A stretch of DNA of 25,849 nucleotides from Candidatus Poribacteria bacterium WGA-3G (GTDB lineage Bacteria; Poribacteria; WGA-4E; WGA-3G): positions 1 to 25,849 of the forward strand of contig ASZN01000035.1 of assembly GCA_000406005.1 (NCBI GenBank), read 5' to 3'. Under the pieces are notes generated by a model, which saw only the letters and a list, made by a program, of their open reading frames with translations, was not told the origin of the DNA and did not search any database. The position numbers and the translations under genes were made by a program. Shown one piece after another: positions 1 through 7,898 of the stretch; the first letter of the stretch is position 1; every line of letters begins with the position of its first letter.

Positions 1-43
1 GCGGGGTTAATGAAGATTAATTTATTAATTCGGTAATATCAGA

Positions 44-105
44 ACGTGCGATGAATCGCACTACTACGAACCCGCCCGTTTGTAGTAGGGCAATTCATTG
101 CCCGT
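44..105. repeat. 62-bp compound palindromic (REP-like) element
   Basis: Two 16-bp hairpins, each with 7-bp perfect arms around a 2-base spacer, flank a central stem. Left hairpin 46-61 is GTGCGAT-GA-ATCGCAC. Right hairpin 88-103 is GGGCAAT-TC-ATTGCCC. The central stem pairs 61-70 with 79-88, with one mismatch. The whole block is also an imperfect dyad centred near 74.5: ends ACG/CGT match and the two hairpins are near reverse complements. Where the hairpins differ from each other, both arms of the same hairpin differ together, which suggests that each folds on its own. This resembles REP/BIME-type or MITE-like elements. Copy number in the genome cannot be judged from here. Confidence 0.6.
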
Positions 106-250
106 CAATTACCGAAATATTTTTTCAAACTTCATCAAACCCCGCCTGCATGCAGACATCGGCGGCACTTCTAACTGTGTTCACTACTGTTCTTGACGGA
201 AAATATAATATCATATCGCGCCGGAACAATCAAGGCTTTCATAGTTTTCA

Positions 251-266
251 GTCAAATTCATTTGAC
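251..266. repeat. 16-bp palindrome overlapping the truA -35 box
   Basis: GTCAAAT-TC-ATTTGAC has perfect 7-bp arms and a 2-base TC spacer. It has the same architecture and the same ATTCAT core as the hairpins at 46-61 (as ATGAAT) and 88-103. It could be an operator or a degenerate member of the same repeat family. Confidence 0.5.
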
Positions 267-290
267 ACTTAACGCAGAATATGTTACGCT
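262..290 (+). promoter_or_regulatory. Probable sigma70-type promoter for truA
   Basis: A perfect -35 box TTGACA (262-267) is followed after 17 bases by TACGCT (285-290), a weak -10. Transcription would start near 297. That lies downstream of the ATG at 281 and upstream of the ATG at 332, so it supports the shorter TruA start. The -35 box overlaps the palindrome at 251-266. Confidence 0.4.
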
Positions 291-331
291 TTATGCATCA
301 GGTTTTCGAGTGCCGACCACACGGTGACATC

Positions 332-1078
332 ATGCGAAATATTAAACTCGTGCTTGAGTATGACGGCACGAACTACAACGGTTGGCAGACACAACCGAAC
401 CAGCCGACCGTCCAAGCGACAGTTGAGAACGCCTTGGCGAAACTAACGAAAACACCGATACAGATCATCGGGGCAGGCAGAACGGATAGCGGTGTCCACG
501 CGGAAGGACAGGTCGCAAATTTCCACACGACGGCACAGATGCCGCTCGTCGCTTTCCAGAAAGGACTCAACGCCACGCTGCCACGGGATATTGTTATCTG
601 CTCCGCAACTGAGGTGCCTGCCGAGTTCCACGCGCGGTTCAGCGCGACGAGCCGTCGGTATCGGTATACGATCTTGAATAGAGAACACCCGAGCGCGCTT
701 TCACGGCAGACAAGCTACTTCTACCGAGAAACGATTGATGTCGATAGCATAAACGACCTCTGCCAAATCTTGATCGGAAAACAGGATTTCTCCGCTTTCC
801 AAAAGGCGGGTAGCGACCGTATAAACCCCGTCTGTGAGATTTATGAAGCGTACGGGTGGCAGAACAGTCCATACATCTATTTTGAAATCGAGGCAGACGC
901 GTTCCTACGGGGTATGGTCCGCGCCATCGTCGGAACGCTCCTGAAATGTATAAAATGCGGGGATGCCGAGACAGAACTGCGTCGTATCTTAGATGCCAAA
1001 GATAGAGCGATAGCAGGGATGGCAGCCCCCGCACACGGATTATCACTCATCTCCGTGAAATATAACGCCTCAGATTAA
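332..1078 (+). CDS. truA: tRNA pseudouridine(38-40) synthase TruA
   Basis: TruA converts uridines 38-40 in the tRNA anticodon stem-loop to pseudouridine in the cytoplasm. The 248-residue product matches the usual family length. The N-terminal segment has the YDGTNYNGWQ signature. The catalytic motif GAGRTDSGVHA places the nucleophilic aspartate at residue 52, as in E. coli TruA. The later segments DFSAFQKAG and FLRGMVRAIVGTL are also typical of the family. An in-frame ATG exists at 281, but its extra 17 residues do not look like TruA and the predicted promoter at 262-290 would start transcription after it, so 332 is preferred. No strong ribosome binding site is visible at either start. The gene stands alone, with repeat-rich DNA on both sides. 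Confidence 0.95.
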   Translation: MRNIKLVLEYDGTNYNGWQTQPNQPTVQATVENALAKLTKTPIQIIGAGRTDSGVHAEGQVANFHTTAQMPLVAFQKGLNATLPRDIVICSATEVPAEFHARFSATSRRYRYTILNREHPSALSRQTSYFYRETIDVDSINDLCQILIGKQDFSAFQKAGSDRINPVCEIYEAYGWQNSPYIYFEIEADAFLRGMVRAIVGTLLKCIKCGDAETELRRILDAKDRAIAGMAAPAHGLSLISVKYNASD

Positions 1079-1242
1079 CTGGTGTTCGATAATAACTGGT
1101 TATTAGTACTCAGTACGGGCTGCGCCCTTTCAGTTATCAGTTAACAACCTGTGACTGGAGCACTTGCTGCTACTTCCACAATATACCTCTTTAACTGTTA
1201 ACTGTTAACTGTTAACTGTTAACTATCAAAAAGGAGATTTGC
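1079..1242. repeat. Intergenic repeat cluster with TTAACTG tandem array
   Basis: The interval holds no gene. It contains a short palindrome around GTACT-C-AGTAC (1108-1118 region), a GC hairpin GGGC-TGC-GCCC followed by TTT (1117-1130) that may act as a weak terminator for truA, and inverted CAGTTA units near 1131-1146. Four full copies plus six bases of the 7-bp unit TTAACTG lie at 1191-1224. The tandem array ends just before the AAGGAG ribosome binding site of the next gene. Confidence 0.6.
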
Positions 1243-2256
1243 ATGAATTACAGTCAAGTCTTGAGTGAATTGGAAACTCTGGTCAACGAAACCTTCGGAC
1301 TCTGGGAACACAACCGTGTCGGTTTCCAATGGCGGCATTACACATGGAACCACACCATGCGGGTGCGTGCGACGAGTATGGAACTCGGTAGACGGGAAGG
1401 CGGCGACGTGAAACTGCTCGAAGTTGCTGGCACGCTGCACGACATCACGAAACGCTATGACGGTGATTTTAAGACCGACAACGAAGGCAAACGGGTCTTC
1501 AACGATGAAGGTTTCTGGTTAAACGAGACACTCACCCCCGCAGGTCAGAACGTTGTTACCGAACTCTACAACACGCATGACCTCCACGGTAAGGTCCATC
1601 ACGAATCCGGGGCAGTGATTACTGAGAATATCTTGGCGATGTACGACTTTGAACCCGATTTCGTCGAAGCTGCGACGGCTGTTGTCTTCGCACATCTAAA
1701 GCCTACGAACCTCACAGAGGAGAACTTTAAACTGCTCTACAACAGGATTGAAAACCAGATCCTCTATGATGCGGACACGATGGATCCGAACGTCGGCTAT
1801 ACCGGTTTTTTCCGGAACATTCACATCCACTCCTATTTCGCACGCCAACGCGGAAGTTTCGATTTAGAGGATTATGTGCGGAACCTGCCGCGCTGGATCA
1901 ACTCCAAGCAGGAATTCGTTGACAAACTTCTAACCGAATCCTCTCGTGAACTTGCCCAAGGGCGACAGGACAGGAATCAGCAGCTTTTCTTGCAAATGGT
2001 AGATGAATTAGAGGATATGGAGATCAATCGGAAATACGGGCTGCTCGGTATCATCGAATATTTTGTGAGTGAGAATGAGGACCCGCACTTCTTGAACCAA
2101 CTCGACCAGCTGACAAACGAATGGCTGCCACAACGGAAACAGTGGTTAGATGAACAGGAGAAAGACGCATCAGCACGCGACCGCGCACAAGCCGCTATTG
2201 ACCGTGTTGAAGATTTCTTGACGTTAATGACACGTGAAAGCCGCGGAGAAATCTAA
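1243..2256 (+). CDS. HD-domain metal-dependent phosphohydrolase
   Basis: The 337-residue protein belongs to the HD superfamily of metal-dependent phosphohydrolases. Candidate metal ligands appear in order: H37 in NHTMRV, H66-D67 in GTLHDITK, H119/H120 in KVHHESG, and an aspartate at 176 or 178 in LYDADTMD. The C-terminal third (about residue 215 onward) is long, charged and helical with no domain I recognise. There is no signal peptide or membrane segment, so it is probably cytoplasmic. The ATG has an AAGGAG site 7 bases upstream. The next gene starts 11 bases after the stop and its ribosome binding site overlaps that stop, so the two are probably co-transcribed. The substrate cannot be told from the sequence; HD proteins act on nucleotides, cyclic dinucleotides and other phosphoesters. 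Confidence 0.8.
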   Translation: MNYSQVLSELETLVNETFGLWEHNRVGFQWRHYTWNHTMRVRATSMELGRREGGDVKLLEVAGTLHDITKRYDGDFKTDNEGKRVFNDEGFWLNETLTPAGQNVVTELYNTHDLHGKVHHESGAVITENILAMYDFEPDFVEAATAVVFAHLKPTNLTEENFKLLYNRIENQILYDADTMDPNVGYTGFFRNIHIHSYFARQRGSFDLEDYVRNLPRWINSKQEFVDKLLTESSRELAQGRQDRNQQLFLQMVDELEDMEINRKYGLLGIIEYFVSENEDPHFLNQLDQLTNEWLPQRKQWLDEQEKDASARDRAQAAIDRVEDFLTLMTRESRGEI

Positions 2257-2267
2257 GGAGCTTATGT

Positions 2268-3131
2268 ATGAACAATCCAACGACAGGCGAACAGAGCAAC
2301 ATCACCCAACTCCCGTATCCACCAGAACTTTATCGTTTCGATACGACTGCTGAAGGGATTTCCGGTGGTTTCGCAGCCGTAACCGAAGCGGACATCGAAT
2401 ACTTCCACCGATACGGCTATCTGGTTATCAACGATGCCTTCAGTGCTACCGAGGTTTCGGACGCATTGGCAGGTATGACCCATCTCATGGACGGGAAGTG
2501 TCCCGACTTCCGGGCCATCCAATTTGAGCCGTCACTCTCGAAAGCGAAGGACGAGCTGGAAGGTCAAGAACGCCGGGATGCCATCAGAAAGATATTCAAC
2601 TATGTAAACCACGAACCGCGTCTGAACGCCATGGCGACGCATCCCGGACTCCTCGATGTCCTCGAACGGATTATGGCGGATACGTCGCAACTCTTCCAAG
2701 ATATGGCACTCGTGAAACCGCCACTGCACGGATCGGAGAAGCCGTGGCATCAGGATTGCGCCTATTTTAATGTGCCCCAAGGAACAACGGTTGTCGGCGT
2801 ATGGATCGCCTTAGATGAAGCGACCCCTGAAAACGGATGCATGCACGTCATACCGGGTTCGCATGACGAAGGTCCAATGATCCATTTCAAACGCAGAGAT
2901 TGGCAGATTTGCGATACAGATGTCCCCGTTGGACGCGATACGATGGTGCCACTGAAACCGGGCGGATGCCTCTTCTGGCACGGATTGACGCATCACGGGA
3001 GTCCGGCGAACCAATCCGAGCAGCGACGGCGTGCACTCCAACTCCATTACAAACCGGTGAGTAGCACGGAAGTTACCACGCAAGAACGGATGGCGGTTTA
3101 CGGCAGTGAAGGGAAAGACGTGGATTGCTAA
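2268..3131 (+). CDS. Phytanoyl-CoA dioxygenase (PhyH) family protein
   Basis: This 287-residue protein looks like a non-haem Fe(II)/2-oxoglutarate-dependent oxygenase of the PhyH family. The iron-binding triad is visible: H161 and D163 in WHQDCAYF, and a distal histidine at 242 or 243 in THHGSP. Arginines at 253-255 in EQRRRALQLHY are placed to bind 2-oxoglutarate. A GCMHVIPGSH segment (190-199) is typical of the family. The ribosome binding site TAAGGAG overlaps the stop codon of the HD gene. An out-of-frame ATG lies 4 bases upstream of the chosen start. Substrates of bacterial PhyH proteins are very varied (hydroxylation or oxidative cleavage of small molecules). The convergent Gfo/Idh neighbour hints at small-molecule catabolism, but that is inference. 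Confidence 0.88.
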   Translation: MNNPTTGEQSNITQLPYPPELYRFDTTAEGISGGFAAVTEADIEYFHRYGYLVINDAFSATEVSDALAGMTHLMDGKCPDFRAIQFEPSLSKAKDELEGQERRDAIRKIFNYVNHEPRLNAMATHPGLLDVLERIMADTSQLFQDMALVKPPLHGSEKPWHQDCAYFNVPQGTTVVGVWIALDEATPENGCMHVIPGSHDEGPMIHFKRRDWQICDTDVPVGRDTMVPLKPGGCLFWHGLTHHGSPANQSEQRRRALQLHYKPVSSTEVTTQERMAVYGSEGKDVDC

Positions 3132-3152
3132 TTTATACGCCAATATTTTGCA

Positions 3153-3173
3153 GGCGGGGTTCGGAACCCCGCC
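3153..3173. terminator. GC-rich hairpin between convergent genes
   Basis: GGCGGGGTTC (3153-3162) and GAACCCCGCC (3164-3173) form a very stable hairpin in the 66-bp gap between the PhyH gene (plus) and the Gfo/Idh gene (minus). It has no T-run on either side, so it may be a bidirectional or Rho-assisted terminator, or a dispersed repeat. Confidence 0.5.
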
Positions 3174-3197
3174 ATAGCACGCTAACTGTTACGCAAT

Positions 3198-4250
3198 CTA
3201 CTTCTTCTGTTCCGGGAACGGGGCACGGATGTCGTAACGTCCCTCGACGAACACCGGCAGCTTACCGCCTTCAACCAAAAGGTCGAGCGGGTTCGGACGC
3301 GTCTCTAACGGGAAGGTTACAACGTCTTGGAGGCGCAACGATTCGTAAAACGCCATCAGAATTTCTATCGTGCAGAGACCGTGTCTGCCGGCGTTACGGT
3401 GTTCGTCAACTTCGCCTTCAATCCATGCTAACATCTCCGTAAACTGGTTGGGTTCGCTTTGGCGGGGTTTGATGGTCTGCCACCCGGCGGCTTTGCTATT
3501 CAAAAGCTCGATTGTGCCATCGCTGCCACGGCGGAGCTGCCCATCATCACCATAAACGGCATCGCCTCGCAGCCCGGGTTCCGGCAAATCGCTTTCATAG
3601 ATACCGCGGATACCACCCTCAAAACAGATTTCCGCCATGCAGAGGTCCTCCGTCCGAACACGGCGTTCCCAACGGTCGGTCTTGCGCGCAACCTGACCGA
3701 TAAGCCATTGCGGTGCAGGGTCCCCAAGGATAAAACGCATTTCGTCAATCTCGTGTGTCCCACGATTGAGCAATCCGTGTCCGTCGCGACGGAGCATCGC
3801 TTGCGGTTGACCGATCGCCCCCTCTTCGATGAGTCGGCGTGCTTCGCAGTTCTGCGGACTGAACCGGCGTTGGTGCCCGACAACCAATTTCACGGCGTTC
3901 TTCTCACAGGCATCCATCATGTCCTGTGCATCGCCGACACAAGCCGCCATCGGTTTCTCAGTAATAACGCCTAAGACCCCATTTTCAGCGGCGGCGATCG
4001 TCGGTTCAGCGCGGACGCTCTGCCATGTCGTGATACTGACGATGTCTAAATCCTCTTTCTCACACATTTCAGTGAAATCGGTATAGTGCGTCGGAAGTGC
4101 GAATTCTTCAGCGAATTTCGCCGCAGACGCTTCACTGATGTCCGAAGCCGTGACGACTTCAGCACGCCCCGTGTTTTTCCAATTATTTGCATGGGAACGT
4201 CCCATACCACCGCATCCAATAACGCCGACACGATATGTTTTATCAGCCAT
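3198..4250 (-). CDS. Gfo/Idh/MocA family oxidoreductase
   Basis: The 350-residue protein is an NAD(P)-dependent dehydrogenase of the Gfo/Idh/MocA family, which usually acts on sugars, inositols or their derivatives. The Rossmann motif VGVIGCGGMGRSH is at residues 8-20. The catalytic EKP motif is at 98-100. A GTHEIDEMRFILGD segment (164-177) supplies the histidine and aspartate expected near the active site. An upstream in-frame start at 4481 would add 77 residues that do not look like the family. The ATG at 4250 has a GAAAGG site 8 bases upstream and starts right at the Rossmann fold. A good promoter lies at 4340-4368. The specific substrate is unknown. Confidence 0.9.
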   Translation of the reverse strand: MADKTYRVGVIGCGGMGRSHANNWKNTGRAEVVTASDISEASAAKFAEEFALPTHYTDFTEMCEKEDLDIVSITTWQSVRAEPTIAAAENGVLGVITEKPMAACVGDAQDMMDACEKNAVKLVVGHQRRFSPQNCEARRLIEEGAIGQPQAMLRRDGHGLLNRGTHEIDEMRFILGDPAPQWLIGQVARKTDRWERRVRTEDLCMAEICFEGGIRGIYESDLPEPGLRGDAVYGDDGQLRRGSDGTIELLNSKAAGWQTIKPRQSEPNQFTEMLAWIEGEVDEHRNAGRHGLCTIEILMAFYESLRLQDVVTFPLETRPNPLDLLVEGGKLPVFVEGRYDIRAPFPEQKK

Positions 4251-4339
4251 CTGTTTGACCTTTCGTTGTAAGGACCGATAGCGCGCTTTCAAAATGCTAC
4301 TACCGGCTGAGGTTAAATAAATCTTGAAACTGAAACCAC

Positions 4340-4368
4340 ATTTTACCAGAGGATATTTCTCAATGCAA
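4340..4368 (-). promoter_or_regulatory. Sigma70-type promoter for the Gfo/Idh gene
   Basis: On the minus strand, TTGCAT is followed after 17 bases by TAAAAT, with predicted transcription start near 4333 and a leader of about 80 bases before the ATG at 4250. Confidence 0.55.
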
Positions 4369-4485
4369 GGAAATTCCACGAAAAATAGATTACATGTGTT
4401 TTTTTTGACACAACCTTTTGCACCGAAAAGTCGTCTAAATCCACATATTATCATAGTTTGTAACAGGTACCCAATTGGCATCGTT

Positions 4486-4510
4486 TATGCTATAGAGAGT
4501 CAATAGCATA
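4486..4510. promoter_or_regulatory. 8-bp inverted repeat upstream of murA
   Basis: TATGCTAT (4486-4493) and ATAGCATA (4503-4510) are perfect inverted repeats around a 9-base loop. They lie 17 bases before the CAAGGAG ribosome binding site of murA. It may be an operator or a leader hairpin. The rest of the 4251-4540 gap shows no convincing murA promoter: a perfect TTGACA at 4405-4410 has no matching -10 box. Confidence 0.45.
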
Positions 4511-4540
4511 CTTCACGAAAAAATATCAAGGAGAAAAAAG

Positions 4541-5806
4541 ATGGAAAAATTAATCGTCAAAGGCGGGACCAGACTTGAAGGGACAATCCCCATCAGCGGT
4601 TGCAAAAACGCTGTGCTTCCGATAGCAGTCGCTGCTTCGATCCTCGGTGATGGGGTCAGCGTGCTCCATAACGTCCCGAACCTCACGGATGTCAAGACCC
4701 TCCGCGCTGTATTAGAGGGACTCGGTGCCACAATCAAATTCAAAAACTCGACGCTCTATATTGAACCGATAAACCACTTGGAATATGAAGCACCTTACGA
4801 TCTGGTGCGCAAGATGCGGGCATCCATCTATGTCTTGGGACCGCTCGTCGCGAAACTCGGGAAAGCGAAAGTATCATTCCCTGGCGGCTGCGCCATCGGT
4901 CCGCGACCGATAGACTTGCACATCCGAGGTTTAGAACAATTAGGTGCGGAAGTGAACGTCGAAAAAGGCTACATTTACGCGCAAGCCGAACACTTAGTCG
5001 GCGCAGAGATGAATCTTATCGGGCAACACGGTCCGAGTGTCGGTGCGACGGCTAACGTGATGATGGCTGCGACCTTGGCAGAAGGTACAACCCTCATCCA
5101 CGGCGCAGCGCGTGAACCCCACATCTCCGATCTCGCGCATTTCCTCAACGCAATGGGCGCAGATATCGAAGGCATCGGCACACCAACGCTAACGATTCGC
5201 GGTGTCAAGCAGCTTCGCGGCACCGAACATACCGTCATCTCTGACGACATCGAGGCGGGAACTTTTATCGTCGCCGGTGCTGTCACCAGAGGCGACGTTT
5301 ACATCAAAGGTATCACACCGCAACAGATTCCTGCTATCTCAGAGAAACTCGTTGAAGCGGGTGTCGAACTCGATTGGGATGCCAACGGTGTCCGCGTAAC
5401 AACGCCAAACGCGCTTCAACCGATTAACGTCACCACAGCACCGTTCCCCGGCTTCCCGACAGATATGCAGGCGCAAATGATGGGACTCCTCTGCCTCGCT
5501 TCTGGTACCAGCGTTATCACCGAAAATGTTCATACGGATCGGTTCATCCACGCGGCGGAACTCAACCGGATGGGCGCGAATATCGCCCTCGATGAGAGTA
5601 AAGCCATCATTAAAGGCGTGTCTCAGCTCAGCGGCGCGCCAGTGATGGCATCCGATCTACGTGCCGGTGCCGTTCTCGTCGCAGCCGGGATGGCGGCGAC
5701 AGGTGAAACCGTCGTCTCGCGTGTCTATCACATCGACAGAGGCTATGAGTCGATAGAAAAAAAACTGAACGATGTCGGCGCGAACATTACGAGAGTTAAC
5801 GAATGA
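4541..5806 (+). CDS. murA: UDP-N-acetylglucosamine 1-carboxyvinyltransferase MurA
   Basis: MurA transfers enolpyruvate from PEP to UDP-GlcNAc, the first committed step of peptidoglycan synthesis, in the cytoplasm. The 421 residues match the family length. K22 lies in SGCKNAVLPI. The active-site loop PGGCAIGPRPIDLH keeps the catalytic cysteine (C117, equivalent to Cys115 of the E. coli enzyme), so the enzyme should be of the fosfomycin-sensitive type. The FPTDMQAQMM and GYESIEKKL segments are also typical. CAAGGAG sits 7 bases before the ATG. The stop is TGA, which shows that TGA terminates normally in this genome. hisD follows after 50 bases on the same strand. Confidence 0.96.
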   Translation: MEKLIVKGGTRLEGTIPISGCKNAVLPIAVAASILGDGVSVLHNVPNLTDVKTLRAVLEGLGATIKFKNSTLYIEPINHLEYEAPYDLVRKMRASIYVLGPLVAKLGKAKVSFPGGCAIGPRPIDLHIRGLEQLGAEVNVEKGYIYAQAEHLVGAEMNLIGQHGPSVGATANVMMAATLAEGTTLIHGAAREPHISDLAHFLNAMGADIEGIGTPTLTIRGVKQLRGTEHTVISDDIEAGTFIVAGAVTRGDVYIKGITPQQIPAISEKLVEAGVELDWDANGVRVTTPNALQPINVTTAPFPGFPTDMQAQMMGLLCLASGTSVITENVHTDRFIHAAELNRMGANIALDESKAIIKGVSQLSGAPVMASDLRAGAVLVAAGMAATGETVVSRVYHIDRGYESIEKKLNDVGANITRVNE

Positions 5807-5856
5807 AACAGGGCGTGTAATCACCGTCGCCAATAGAAAGGACAGGTAATTCAAGG

Positions 5857-7155
5857 ATGTTGCAAATTGTTCAGACGCGTACAGCACAGGCAGATGATCT
5901 ACTCGCTAAACTCAAAGCGCGCGGTAAACTCACAGACGAAAGCATCCTAAAGGTCGTCCGCCGTATTTTGAGTGATGTACAAGAAGAGGGAGATAAAGCG
6001 GTTATCCGCTACACCCGCAAATTTGATGCACCGCGTATCTCCGTCAAGGATTTGAAGGTAACACGGGAAGAATTTGGAGAGGCGTACTTAGAGGTACCGT
6101 CCGAATTTATTGATGCGATCACGCACGCCCGGACGAACATCACAGAATTCCACAAAAAACAGTTGCGGACCTCATGGCTCTCAACCGAAGATGACGGTGT
6201 TCTACTCGGACACCTCATCCGTCCGCTCAAGCGCGTCGGTGTTTGTGTCCCCTCTGTCAGCCAGCTTTTGGTCTCCTCACTACTGATGAGCGTGATTCCC
6301 GCCACGGTTGCGGGGGTTGAAGAGATCGCCGCTTGCATTGCCCCGATGCGGACACGCGATATTAACCCGTATATGCTCGTCGCAGCCGGCGAGTGCGGTA
6401 TCCAAGAAGTTTATAAGTGTGGCGGCGCGCAGGCAGTCGCTGCGATGGCGTATGGCACCGAAACCCTCCCGGCAGTCGATAAGATTGTCGGCCCCGGGAA
6501 CCTCTATGTCCAGTTCGCCAAGAAAGAGGTATACGGACACGTCGATATAGATAAATTAGCGGGGCCCAGCGAAGTCCTTGTCATCGCCGATAGCACAGCA
6601 GACCCAGATTTCGTAGCTGCCGATCTGATTTCGCAGGCAGAACACGGTCCCGAATGCGCTGCGATCCTCGTCACACCCTCACAAGGGTTCGCCGAACAGG
6701 TCAAAAAATCCATTGAGTTCCAAGGCGCACGCTTACCGCGACACGATCAACTCACACAATCTTTTGAAAACTACGGGGCCGCATTCATCGTCTCCGATTT
6801 ACCGGAAGCCGTCGCTTTCGCAAACGCGATTGCGCCGGAGCACCTCGAACTCCACCTCGAAGCACCCTTAGATTGGCTCGGTGAAATCCAAAACGCAGGC
6901 GCTATCCTTGTCGGTCCCTACTCACCGGAAGCCGTAGGCGATTACATCGCGGGGCCGAACCACATTCTACCGACAGGGACAGCCGCACGCTACGCCTCAC
7001 CCTTAAGCGTTGACGATTTCCTGAAGAAGACGAGTTTAATCTCTTACACCAAAGCCGCTCTGGAGAAAGTTACACCGGCAGTGGTTAAACTCGCTGAGGT
7101 CGAAGGCCTTGAAGGACACGCCGCCGCAATGAAAATCCGATTTGAGGAAGATTAA
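5857..7155 (+). CDS. hisD: Histidinol dehydrogenase HisD
   Basis: HisD catalyses the last two steps of histidine synthesis, oxidising L-histidinol to L-histidine with NAD+. The 432-residue length is standard. Zinc ligands expected from E. coli HisD are all present: Q260 and H263 in SQAEHGP, D362 in VGDYIAGPNH, and H421 in LEGHAAAM. The catalytic pair E328-H329 lies in IAPEHLELH. The glycine-rich GPGNLYVQFAKK segment is present too. The ribosome binding site is unclear: AAGG lies right against the ATG and AAAGGAC is further up at 5836-5842. No other histidine genes are nearby; pairing with murA is seen here but I cannot say how general it is. Confidence 0.95.
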   Translation: MLQIVQTRTAQADDLLAKLKARGKLTDESILKVVRRILSDVQEEGDKAVIRYTRKFDAPRISVKDLKVTREEFGEAYLEVPSEFIDAITHARTNITEFHKKQLRTSWLSTEDDGVLLGHLIRPLKRVGVCVPSVSQLLVSSLLMSVIPATVAGVEEIAACIAPMRTRDINPYMLVAAGECGIQEVYKCGGAQAVAAMAYGTETLPAVDKIVGPGNLYVQFAKKEVYGHVDIDKLAGPSEVLVIADSTADPDFVAADLISQAEHGPECAAILVTPSQGFAEQVKKSIEFQGARLPRHDQLTQSFENYGAAFIVSDLPEAVAFANAIAPEHLELHLEAPLDWLGEIQNAGAILVGPYSPEAVGDYIAGPNHILPTGTAARYASPLSVDDFLKKTSLISYTKAALEKVTPAVVKLAEVEGLEGHAAAMKIRFEED

Positions 7156-7175
7156 GAACGTAGGAGACACAGCAG

Positions 7176-7874
7176 ATGCTTGTAATACCCTTAAGTCTTT
7201 TACTCCACCTCTCTGAACCCAACAGACCCGCTGTGCCACCCGTTGCGACGTTTTCAATCGTCGGATACGAGGCGGCAACCGGTCAACTCGGCATCGCCGT
7301 TCAATCCAAATTTTTCGCTGTTGGCGCGGTTGTTCCGTGGGCTGAAGCCGGTGTCGGTGCCATCGCAACCCAATCTTGGGCGAACACGACTTACGGACCG
7401 AACGGCTTAAAACTGCTTAAAAGTGGTCTCTCCGCAGAACAGACCTTGGAACGCCTTATCGCTGACGATCCGGGACGCACAACACGACAGGTCGGTATCG
7501 TCGATGCGAAAGGCAACGTCGCGAACTACACAGGCGACGAATGTAACGAATGGGCGGGCACCGTCTCAGGGAAACACTACACGGCGCAAGGTAATATCCT
7601 CGCCAGTGAAGACGTTGTCAGAGCGATGGGGAAAGCGTTTGAAGAAACGGAAGGCGAACTCGCAGATAAGTTAATGGCGGCACTCTTCGCCGGACAAGAA
7701 AACGGAGGCGATACGCGCGGGCAACAGTCAGCTGCCCTACTTGTCGTGCAAGAGGGACGCGGCTACGGCGGTTTCAATGACCGGTACATTGACCTACGCA
7801 TCGACGATGCCGAGAAACCCATCGAAGAACTCCAACGTTTGTTGGAACTCCATAAGGCACTATTTGCTCGGTAG
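7176..7874 (+). CDS. DUF1028 family protein (Ntn-hydrolase-like)
   Basis: The 232-residue protein matches the DUF1028 family, whose members are placed in the Ntn-hydrolase superfamily. The diagnostic start TFSIVGYEAATGQLGIAVQS begins near residue 25, followed by KFFAVGAVVPWAEAGVGAIA, ANTTYGPNGL and YTAQGNILAS. The first 24 residues are mildly hydrophobic and could be a weak leader or a processed propeptide exposing the threonine of TFSIVG. That last point is inference. AGGAG lies 9 bases before the ATG, 20 bases after hisD, so it is probably in the same transcript. The enzymatic role of the family is not established to my knowledge. Confidence 0.88.
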   Translation: MLVIPLSLLLHLSEPNRPAVPPVATFSIVGYEAATGQLGIAVQSKFFAVGAVVPWAEAGVGAIATQSWANTTYGPNGLKLLKSGLSAEQTLERLIADDPGRTTRQVGIVDAKGNVANYTGDECNEWAGTVSGKHYTAQGNILASEDVVRAMGKAFEETEGELADKLMAALFAGQENGGDTRGQQSAALLVVQEGRGYGGFNDRYIDLRIDDAEKPIEELQRLLELHKALFAR

Positions 7875-7898
7875 ACGCAATCACAAATAGAGTGTATC

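Noticed and set aside
51..272. Open frame of 73 codons before truA
   Set aside because: It overlaps the palindromic element and the palindrome at 251-266, its product resembles nothing, and there is no ribosome binding site.
281..331. Upstream start for TruA
   Set aside because: The added 17 residues do not match the family, and the likely promoter would begin transcription after this ATG.
1191..1224. TTAACTG array as a CRISPR array
   Set aside because: The units are 7 bp in direct contact, with no spacers and no cas genes nearby.
3459..3974. 171-codon plus-strand frame opposite the Gfo/Idh gene
   Set aside because: It is a shadow of a well-supported minus-strand gene and has no recognisable protein features.
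4405..4410. TTGACA as a -35 box for murA
   Set aside because: No acceptable -10 hexamer lies 16-18 bases downstream.
4251..4481. 77-residue N-terminal extension of the Gfo/Idh protein
   Set aside because: The Rossmann fold starts at 4250 with its own ribosome binding site, and a good promoter lies within the extension.
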